From NCBI RefSeq assembly GCF_052857255.1, contig NC_135500.1, forward strand, positions 103,289,048 to 103,353,047: a stretch of DNA of 64,000 nucleotides. The letters are read 5' to 3'. The DNA is from Amblyomma americanum. Its lineage: Eukaryota > Arthropoda > Arachnida > Ixodida > Ixodidae. Position numbers and translations under genes: made by a program. Under the pieces are notes generated by a model. It searched no databases. It saw nothing but the letters and a program-made list of their open reading frames with translations, and was not told where the DNA came from. Shown one piece after another: positions 54,835 through 64,000 of the stretch. Within the stretch, counting starts at the first letter, position 1; each line of letters begins with the position of its first letter.

Positions 54835-57800
54835 AATACAAATCAGTTGTCAAACATCGGCAGTCCGGGTTTTATCGGTAACATCAAAATAACTGGAAAA
54901 CATCATTTGTTGGGAATAACGCTCTAGACAGGGAAAAAACGACAAGTGAAACGACGGACACAGGCCAACGTACAACCATCTAGCCCACATTGCTGCCTTG
55001 CTTACGTTTTTGTATGTGAGCGCCTGTATTTTGCAGAAATATTCTCTTGCAGCACTAAGCCAGTGCGGCGGCTGTAAAGGAATGACCATTAAATAGACGC
55101 TGCGCGCTCAAAAGAATTGGGATTATTAAATTAACGTCCGGTCAATGCCATTGTTGCGAAGGGGCGTGCGTAAACAAGTGGGCTCCGATTTTGGTAACCC
55201 ATGAACTCGTGGCGCGCTCTTTGCGCCCTCTTTGCGCAGCCATGGAAGCTAGAGCATGCGCTGGAGTTTTGCGTTAGCCTCTGCGTGCTGTTGCGCAAGC
55301 CAGTCCGAGAGTACGATAGGCTCGTAGTTTCACAAGGAGGGAGTAAAGTTGCATGCCATGATTTCAATTCTTAAATCATATGATATACTCTCCTACTTGT
55401 TGAAATGAGATGTCATGTTTTATCAAGCATTGGATCAGGTGCAATCAAGCGCAGGCTTCAAACTGGACACCAGTTATAGTTTGGGCTGACACGTGCAAGT
55501 CGCAGCCTGAAAGTTGATAGAGATGACTTCCAAAGCACAGCGCAAGAGGCTCAATGTTTAACAAGCGGACGGAAAGGTTTCTTGTGATGGTGGTGAAGTG
55601 GTTGGAGGGTGCACTGTAGGCTGGTATTATGCAGCCTGGTGATTTGAGGCATCAGTATGATCCGATTTTTGCTCTTAAAAACCTTCTTAGCAATGATTAA
55701 GGAAGCTGCGGGGATGACCGATTCCCCTAAGGCACCGAGAAGCGAAGCTCTTCGGTCCACGCCAGGTTCGAATCCAACCCGAGGCCATAAATAGTTAGTT
55801 CTCCTTTGCTGCAGGCTCTTTCGGAAAAGCATCGGAACACATTTTTTTTTCATTCGGAAATCTAGACTCTCGAAAGGCCTATAGATTCCCGCGCAAGATA
55901 TCCACATTAGCCATGCTTATCGGCTTTTCAAATGCCTTCACCACTATGAAGCCCTGCACTTCATTCCAATAATTAGAACAGCGTGACTCTCTCAGCGCAC
56001 CATTTTATACTTCATCAATTATACCTAAACTTCAGAAAATGCATTGTTGCTATTCGGGCAAAACGCTCATCTTTGCAAAGCCTGACAGCGAGATTTCCGA
56101 TTGGCAGAATTCTAGAGCTGTCATTTATCAAAATCCAAATTAGCGATAAAACTACTATTACGACATTACGTTTCATTGTTTACGCGGGCGTTATACGTGT
56201 TTTTCTCCAGTTAATCGATCTTATAGAAGTTGGGTATTATCCTATATAAGTTGCCTCCATTGAGTGGGAATAACTCGTTAAAAATAAGGCAGGGAAAGCA
56301 GAGGCCGTTTTATTTGCATCAGAACAAAACCCTGTAAACTTTATTTTAAACTTACACTGTGCATATAGTGTTCTAGACATCATAATATAGAAAAAACGTT
56401 AGGAATAATTTTCAGCAAACACTTAACCAGTTATGATCGTGTCGATCGTATACGAAATATCCTAGTGAAGGCATGTGGTACACTTTCTAGAATTCACTAA
56501 ACAGTTCCTCCCAGGATAAATGTTGTAATTTAAAGCACTGCATTTGCTCCTCGTAGCTTTTGCTGCTGCATATGTGAAACAATGTCCCACAATAATATGC
56601 CTAAATTATTCCTTATAGAAAAAAGTTATCCGCCACTTCATAAATCTTTCGTACGACGCGCACACACGCAGCATGTTTACAAAACTTGATATTCTTCCTA
56701 TTCAGCATATTTGTTAATTTAAATATTGTTAAAATTCAAATAGAGCTGAAGACATTGTTGCAGCTACATTCTTAAAGTGCGCAGCATGAGTAAAACGTCC
56801 CAACTTTTATATAGTATCAGGCATAGAAAGAGCTGTAGCTAGAATTTTTAACAAGTCATACTCTTTCAAATCCGCTGAATACTTTAGGCAGTTGGAGTGT
56901 AGGCATAACGATTGTGATGAGAATAGATTTCAAAAAGTTTGTTCACGCATACATCTTCCGTCTTAGCCTAGTAGAGTACTTAACCACTGATCATGCAAAA
57001 GAATTTGTCGTGATCGTACAACTAATTTCAATATTCCGGTTCTAATGGCGATTTTTTTCATTGGTGATTTCTTTAATTATAGTTCTATATCACCATATAT
57101 CTGTTACATGTATGTATGCTGCTGTTGTTCCTGCTGTGAGGTTGTGCTATTTATGTTTTGAGAATATTTAATATGTTTGTGCCGCATGGCATAAGTGCGT
57201 CAGTTTTCTCGCTGTGCATACTACATACAGTAAAGTGTGTCTATTTCTGTTATTTTTTTTATCACATTGCTTTTAGTTTCGTCTTTATATACATGTGTGA
57301 GAAATCGTATCTCTGACTGTGCCTTTGCAGCGTATATACAAGTTATGTTTTGTGCTATTTCTGCGGACATCAACCATTTTTATAATTAGGAAGTTGTATC
57401 GTAAGGTCTCATTAACCGGCCAAATAAGAGGCAGGATAATTTCTCAGCTGCTAATTTACGTCTTTTTGCTGCTGGCCCTGGCATTGCTCTCGCTTTGTAG
57501 GAAATCTGAAAAAAATTGGTGATTTATAAATCGATCATCGGCTCATTATCTGGAAGTAGCACTAGGGCTTTACAAGGCAAGCCGTGCTCGTTTTGTTGGT
57601 TGCAGGTGCGATTCCCGCGTAGACTTTCTATTATTTATCTTTTTATATTTCCTGGTATTTTACAAAACTCTACTTTTTTCATCGTTTTGTCGGCCTTTTT
57701 TAACATTTCTTGTGCATCTTTATCTGCATCAGTTCTGCACAGTTAGGACAATGTCAGCCAACTTGCCAGAGTAAATAAGCAACCTATATTGCTCGGAAAG

Positions 57801-58129
57801 TTGGTTGGAACTCATCATTCGACGAAAGGCAGCGTTGGCGCACGATAGATAAGGACATTTGGGTCCACTTCTTCTCCTTGTACGTCGTTGCCAGCGATGC
57901 CTTTCGAAGAAAGATAAGGATTCATTTTAAGAGAGTAGGGGCTAAATTGGTTCTTCGAAAGCTTGTATGTATTTTGTGAACAGCAAGAAAAAACAAGCTA
58001 AATGTGGATTCGCCCATGGCTGCGGACTGCTGTTCGTTTGAAACCAAGATATCTTTATACATGGCTTGAAGATGGGGCACTGCTTGTAGCACAGAGCAAT
58101 ATATCTTCCGACAGAAAAGCCACAAAATA
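54835..58129. other. Unassigned AT-rich stretch
   Basis: No exon or classified element. 55131-55380 is GC-richer with a minus frame of 78 codons but no motif. At 55740-55790 a B-box-like GGTTCGAATCC follows a hairpin (ACCGAGAAG...CTCTTCGGT), but no A box or acceptor stem is visible, so no tRNA or SINE is called. Confidence 0.5.
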
Positions 58130-59157
58130 GCAGGGCCGCAATACCAGATCCGCTAAGAAAGAAGCTATGCATACAACCTATCCCCCGAAACATGGATCCA
58201 AACCTCCATGCTAACAGGAGACAGGTTAGGGCAGAATTTTATGAGAGGAACATGGGGCATCGGGACACCACAGTCTACACTGATGCCTCCCTATACCCCC
58301 AAACACACAAAAATAGCACGGTAGCAGTAGTTGTAAATTACCACGGAGAACACATCACAAGCCTCAAAGCCGAAGTATCTAACATAACGGAGGCAGAGGA
58401 GATTGCTGTCGCCCTGGCAGCGAATGAAGGATATAGGACAGGGAGATCCCTTAACATCTTAACGGATTCACAAGAGGCGTGGCGGAACTATACTAGAAGC
58501 AGAATTAGCAGCACGGCACTCAAGATCCTCAGTAGAGCTCTGTTCCCTGAGGGACGACCAATACACAACGTAATCTGGATACCGAGTCACGCAGGGATCA
58601 GGGGCAACGAAGGGGCAGACAACCTAGCTCGAGGAATGACCAGCCGAGCAGGAACGTCATTAACCCCGGAGGGGCCCCAGATTAATTGCGGGGACAGCTA
58701 TTCAGAATTATTAAAGCTATATAAGGGGCTAAGATTCCAATACCCCCACCACATAAAGCATTATCCAAGGAGGAAGCCACAGGATGGCGAAGACTGCAAA
58801 CAGGCTCCTTCCCAAACTAATTAAACAAGATGTTCCCCACACAGTATAGCGCCAACTGTCCGTGGTGCGGAGCAAAACCAACACTATATCATGTCACATG
58901 GGGGTGCGGAAGAAATCAAGCATTCCACAAACACAAAACACCTGGTGCGTCGCAATGGGAGAGCCGGCTCACCAGCTGCGAACTAGGGGTTCAAAGGGCC
59001 CTCATAGCACATGCAAGCGAGGTGGCCCGACTCAGTGGAGCCCTGGACTACGGGCCCACCCACAGCCAAGGAGGACCCAAGCTTCAATACGAATACTTCG
59101 TCATCTACCGCTAATACTTCCTAAAGAAACCAATAAAGTTTTTCATTCATTCATTCC
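58130..59157 (+). pseudogene. 5'-truncated LINE related to the 25-36 kb pair: RNase H and 3' end
   Basis: It begins near RAAIPDPLRKKL and CIQPIPRNMDP (58130-58197), which align with the segment before RNase H in the intact LINE (LTKPLPKNMHP). 58192-58824 gives TTVYTDASLYPQTHKNSTVA, ITEAEEIAVALAANEGY, LNILTDSQEAWRNYTRSRI and VIWIPSHAGIRGNEGADNLA: complete RNase H with Asp, Glu, Asp, His and Asp residues. A frameshift near 58800-58830 leads to a second frame with CPWCGAKPTLYHVTWGC, the terminal motif. The 3' end is AATAAAGTTTTTCATTCATTCATTC. A single shift and otherwise clean frames suggest a fairly recent truncated insertion. Confidence 0.87.
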
Positions 59158-62100
59158 GACAAATTCTAGAACAAGAAAAACAAAATAAACATCACATTCG
59201 AGCACGCGGGTATTCGAAATTATTTATCCCCTTGAAAATCTCGTGTAAAAGCACAGAAACGTCGCGCAGTATATCGAACTCTGTGCCGGTCATTCGTATG
59301 TGAAACGGCACGCTGCGTCCCATCAAGTGTTGCCGGTCCTTACGCCCCTCCATTGCTTTTCAAGCGCGATGACGGGATGGCTGCGCCACGGATTCGCGGC
59401 CTTGACGACCTGCTGGAAATGCTAACGCTGTGAACGACGTGGCGACGTAAAAGATGGTGCTTGATTCTGGTATTCGGTCTCTTCTACTAACTGACTGCTA
59501 TGCATTGCTGTTATGCGATGCAGCCAACCAAACTAAAGCCTAGCAGCAGCCTTCGCGTGGCGTGCTTTGCTGCCGACGGCTTTGCGGATATCTGCATCAA
59601 TTTGAATGAGAGATTATTCAATTTATAGCGTGCGGCTAGCAGTATTGCATCTGTCGCAGGAGGTGGTGGCAAGTTGAAAAGCTACGGTCGGTGGCGTTTA
59701 GATACGAAGCGGCTTAGGCCTAGCAACCCCTACCGGGCGAAGCGCTACCAGAACGTCGGCGGGACGCCCGTCACACAAGAGCCACGTGACTGGCGTCGTT
59801 GGAATGTATTCTTGCTTCATGCTTACAGGGAAGCTCATCTACTGCAATTTTTGTATATCGAAGTCTTTGTCATCCATTTTTAATTCGGTAATCTTCTGTT
59901 TGATGGTATTGCATTCAAGAGGGAAATTTCGCAGACATAACGCATTGTAATATATCAGGATACTATACAAAAATTCATATATCATAGTAGTTTTTGCAAG
60001 CACACTACCTGTTACAAATGTATATCAGGACTAAATTGGAAGGGTTTTTAAAATATAGGACTTGATCTCGTCAATAAGAAACGCCGTGGTATGGGATGAC
60101 TGCGTGAAAAAAATCAAATGTTTGGGTGTATACATACGCGGCAACATTTCATGCCTATGCCAACATTTTTGGGTCGAAATTATCAGTTTTACATATGCCT
60201 TCGGAAGAACAGGTATTCGGTATCTGCTTTATGAAGCGCCAAATGACTTCGAGTTTTCGATATGTTGTCTTTTTATGTTGAAAAATATAACTTACTTTGT
60301 GCTTGTATAAGCTTTTGCGTAATATTCGATCTTTTTGCCCTGCTCACCAAAGATAGTATTTTCTGTTTGGTAAAATACCTTGTAGTCTTTGCAACAACGT
60401 GTCTGATTTCGATAGCTCGCAGTGCCTCTTAATGTTCCAAAAATAGGCTTTTTCTTTATGCATTTAATAATACTGCACAACGAATTCTGATTATATGTAC
60501 GGATGAAAAAATGATTGCAATATATGCTTCCTTAAACTTACAGGAAGATTCTATGAAATATATGACTGCTTTTAAAGATCGACTGATCATGGAGCAATTG
60601 TAGTCTCTCTTTTTAGTTCACAGCATGTGCTCAGGACTAGCTGTATCGAGAAACTATATTGAGTGTTCTCCAGTAAGACAAGGCGCATCGAATATTAGCG
60701 AAAGCTTAGAGGTGGCATACACATATTTCCAGCTCTCAAAGACATAATATCTTGTTAAATAACATAGAACTACAACTGCTTGAATGTAGCCAAGAGAGCT
60801 TGCATCGTTAATAATCTGCTTCTGCCTGTATTACCTGGAGGCTATCACGCAAAACGTCAATCAGTACTGCCGTAAGGTAAATATACAAACGGGATTTCAC
60901 CATTACCTTGCATGTTTTTTGTCCAAGCAGAGGTATAGCTTCTCTGTTTGATATCTAATGGTAGTTTCAAAAAGAAGAAATATCGACTAGATTACCTTCT
61001 GTACCTTCAGTAAATGAGCATTTCGTCACACCTGCTGAGATGGACGATGGCAGGGCCTATAACAAGAATAAAAATATTAGAACCACAGTCCGCTGGACCG
61101 GCATGATACTGTTTAACACACCTCACAAAGCAGGGAAACCTGTTCCACTGGCGATTTAAAGCAGCTGACCTTCAGACGTCTCCTCAGAAGGGCGCCTTAA
61201 CAAAATACGACAAGAAAGATACAATTTTATCATAGGGTACCACGATAAGGTTTGTTTGCCTTGTACGGGCGACAGGCTGCAATGTGAACGTGCGAGTGAC
61301 ACGTAACTACTTCTGCTACCCCATGCGGACCGTAAAAAGCCTTTTCTCAGGAAAGAACAAGCTTTCGCAAAGGTCAAAAGCACACGGGAAAAGAAGGAGC
61401 TCCATTCCATTTTCCCCGCCATATTTCGGAACGCTCTTCTCAGTAGAAAGCATTAGGCCGGATTCTGGAGGAATTTCACTTCGTAGTACTGATAAGACAT
61501 TTATCTAGGATTCGTAGTGGTGCACCTTAACATATAAACAAAGCACGTAAGTGACGATAATGACAAGGAATTCGGGGGTTAGCAAATCAGAAGCCATATT
61601 CAACCAACTGGGCTATCGGAAGAAACTTGATGTATACATGGGGTGTATTCAGGTAAAATAAAGTGATGGATCTCACAGAAAAATAAAGGACAGATATAGG
61701 CGAAAGATATAGGGCACCCACATATCAGAACGAGCACCAGCAAAGAGCGCGATGTATTTTTTACCTTCTGGATGTGGTCCAGTAGTGTAAACCTCGAATT
61801 TGCAAATTATTCTCTGATTAATAAGGCATTCTCTGGTTAATAGGGCAATTGCTCGAGTGGGGCACTGGAAATGGCAGCGCAGGGAACAAAACACAAAAAA
61901 TAAATACTTTGGGGCGGCAATTACTGTACATTGATTGTCCATTCGCTTCTCACAGGAAAGAAGCTCCGATAATATCAAAATAATTTTAAGCTGCGAAAAA
62001 TTTCAATAAAGTAGTCTAGAATGAAAAAAAAAATCTGGAGCGGAGGGGTATGGTGTTTGTATAGGGGGTGCTTTACGTAGGGTTGTTGCTGCTCTCATGG

Positions 62101-63224
62101 GCTTTTCGTGGTCCAGTATATCACCTAATCATGAACGCCTGCGCATACTTTCTAGCTGACTGGTTAAACAACTTTACCTAGAATGCATCGAAAAAAAACA
62201 TGTGTTGAATATGCACTTTTGTGATTACTGATCTTATAAACAGCCTTGTACTTTCACGCACTGACTGCGGGTCAGTTGTGTATCATTGTACCACTGGGAC
62301 CACTGTAAACATTTGAATCAAATTGACCGCTTTAGACATCACGGCGCGACAACCTCTTTACCCACTAGCTCTATCAAGCCTGTATGTAAAATCGGAATGT
62401 TGCTCACTAAGATAAAATAGGCAACACACATGAACCTGGTTATTTATTAAATCCGAGTGGTTTTCTCTGTGGTGTTCTGCAGTGTACATGGCCCCAATTT
62501 GTATGAAACGAAAAATATGAACAGAAAGTCAAGTACTTCGAGCGTCGAAGACCGTGTCATTTATATGGCTGTGAGAAATATCTCCACAGCATCCGTTACA
62601 GTTGTAAGGTCACATAGTGCAGTGCATGCATATAACACACTAAACCTCAGCATTTTAGCACATGAACAAAACATATCCGCCGAATATGTACGTGACCCGA
62701 TAATCGCTCACTTCCAGATTTGTGACCAGTGCAATACAATGGGTTCCGTTACTATTAAAGTAATACGTTATTCTCTCTCAGGAAAACCATCGAAATTGAA
62801 GGCATGGAATTTAAGAACGTCGATCTACTTATACGTGCAAGACTGAGGCCACAATGTCTGTTTGAAGGGGCCGAGCAAATTGAAAATCAAGTGCACATGA
62901 TCAAATTCGTGCTAGGGAGATGTAGAATGAGAAACAGGCACCTGCGCAAACACGGCATACACTGCAAATTTGGAACAATCCCTGCTAATATATCCCAAAC
63001 ATCTTATCTGGAGGGTAGGACAGAAGTTTTCGAAATATGTAGCGTACGCCAATGTTTTCTGCATGCATCTGAAGTGCACGCATTGAAGATGTTACGAAAC
63101 GACTTTTCCGAAAATGCACGCTTGCCCCATTGCGGCACCCTCAAGTGTAATTTTGGCTGATCATTGAGTGATCAAGGTGTCGGTGTCTTGCCAGTTTGTC
63201 TGAGGCCAAGTTTATACATCTCTT
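59158..63224. other. Unassigned stretch
   Basis: 59280-59800 is GC-richer, with a short open plus frame (59674-59883), but no domain. The rest is AT-rich. Plus frames 62457-62846 and 62804-63160 (129 and 118 codons) overlap in different frames and have no motif I recognise. No repeat family of this window recurs here. Confidence 0.5.
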
Positions 63225-63381
63225 CATGAATTAAAAGACTAGCGCATATAACAGAGACACAGACAAAGAAGTAGACAGGACTTAGCGCTCGTCCTGTCTA
63301 CTTCTTTGTCTGTGTCTCTGTTATATGCGCTAGTCTTTTAATTCATGATGAAACACCAACTAGCCCAGCTTTCCGCCTTGA
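63225..63381. mobile_element. 157-bp miniature Penelope-derived hairpin element with 13-bp TSD
   Basis: Bounded by TTATACATCTCTT at 63212-63224 and 63382-63394, identical. Inside, 63225-63281 and 63291-63347 are perfect inverted repeats (57 bp) around a 9-base loop that itself holds AGCGCT. A 34-base extension (63348-63381) follows that, read on the minus strand, is the CAAGGCGGAAAGCTGGGCTAG start of the 19.1-kb Penelope-like copy. Both outer ends match that copy. It keeps the terminal arms and has lost everything between. No coding capacity. Confidence 0.85.
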
Positions 63382-63394
63382 TTATACATCTCTT

Positions 63395-64000
63395 ATTGGC
63401 CCTAACTTTTTCCTATCCTGAAACCTGAAAGTGCAGAATTCACTTCGCTTTCAATGTTCAGGGAAAAAGAGATTCGGATCTAAGATAGAGATCTGACACG
63501 AGCACGAACCCCAGTAGTCCTGCAATGTTAAAGCTGTGCAATAAGATGGATGGTGCGCAACTTTCCTCAGCCGATTTCCTCTGCTCCCTTAATTAAATGG
63601 CAGCTTTCTCCGTTAATAACCAGTCAATCTGTTCTAAGCCTTATTCGTGCCCTCTTCTCATTATTGCCTTTTCCGGACAAACTACATTAGACTGGGCGCA
63701 ATTTGGTCAATTTTCCCTGGAGTCTATGAAATTATATCACCATCATAACATGGTTCTAGGCGCATATTCGGTAACTCGACGGGTATCCCTGCGCAGTTTT
63801 CTTTGCACACCACTATTATTTCAGAAATCCGCGCATTTAACGGTTGACTGCTGACCCGGCACATGTAAAAATTTCCACCTTTGTTTGTGCCGCTCAAATG
63901 TCGTAAGAAAACTCGTGACATTACACATACGCTTAATGTGAAGACGTAAGAAAATTGCAATGTCGACTCATAACTACTCTTCTATTGAGTGGCATGGTCT
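63395..64000. other. Unassigned window end
   Basis: Nothing recognised. Open frames of 78-85 codons on both strands have no motif. Confidence 0.5.

Noticed and set aside
55740..55795. tRNA-like B box and hairpin
   Set aside because: No acceptor stem, no A box and no second copy in the window.
61780..61850. CKFEVYTTGPHPEG before a GTAAAA site on the minus strand
   Set aside because: Has the Cys-x-Phe-Glu start, but is far too short between it and the donor to be a MAM exon.
1..64000. CRISPR arrays, bacterial operons, rRNA or intact tRNA genes
   Set aside because: No direct-repeat arrays with regular spacers, no bacterial gene layout, and all pol III boxes found belong to SINEs or fragments.

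Overview
The window looks like nuclear DNA of an ixodid (hard) tick or a close relative. This is inferred from seven copies of a Ruka-like tRNA-derived SINE, from RTE-like, CR1-like and RNase H-bearing LINEs of the kinds typical of tick genomes, and from a host gene cut into small exons with GT-AG borders by introns of 1 to 16 kb. There are no operons, Shine-Dalgarno sites, rRNA genes, intact tRNA genes or CRISPR arrays.

The only host gene I can support runs on the minus strand. Six exons (46348-46485, 45044-45276, 39835-39922, 23260-23406, 11625-11780, 9644-9753) join in one phase-consistent frame. They give one complete MAM domain followed directly by most of a second, about 290 residues over 37 kb. 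It is the middle of an extracellular multi-MAM protein. Neither its start nor its end is visible here.

Transposable elements fill most of the introns. Left (1-9.6 kb): an unassigned stretch, then a decayed RTE-like LINE (3.9-7.2 kb, minus) split by a SINE, a short LINE 3' end (8.0-8.4 kb) and another SINE. 9.6-24 kb: two host exons, a decayed Penelope-like element, two tandem-repeat blocks, CR1-like LINE remnants, SINEs of two families and a short Penelope-like copy with inverted arms and target-site duplications (19.1-19.8 kb). 24.9-35.8 kb: two related LINEs lie 5'-to-5'. The minus copy has an open ORF1 but three in-frame stops in ORF2. The plus copy has both ORFs intact (endonuclease, reverse transcriptase, RNase H) and may be recent or active. 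36-40 kb: a minus CR1-like LINE cut by a SINE, a plus CR1-like 3' end, and host exon 3. 41-50 kb: LINE RNase H remnants, host exons 1 and 2, a TA-flanked MITE. 50.9-54.8 kb: a three-level nest in which a CR1-like LINE was hit by an RNase H LINE that carries a twin-priming 5' inversion, and that LINE was later hit by a SINE; both later insertions keep readable target-site duplications. 58-59 kb: another LINE 3' end. 63.2 kb: a 157-bp near-perfect hairpin with the same termini as the 19-kb Penelope-like copy, apparently a miniature derivative.

Most original observations: the hairpin mini-Penelope and its partner, the reconstructed nested insertion, the head-to-head LINE pair with one intact copy, and the MAM gene model, whose second MAM domain has one more intron than the first.
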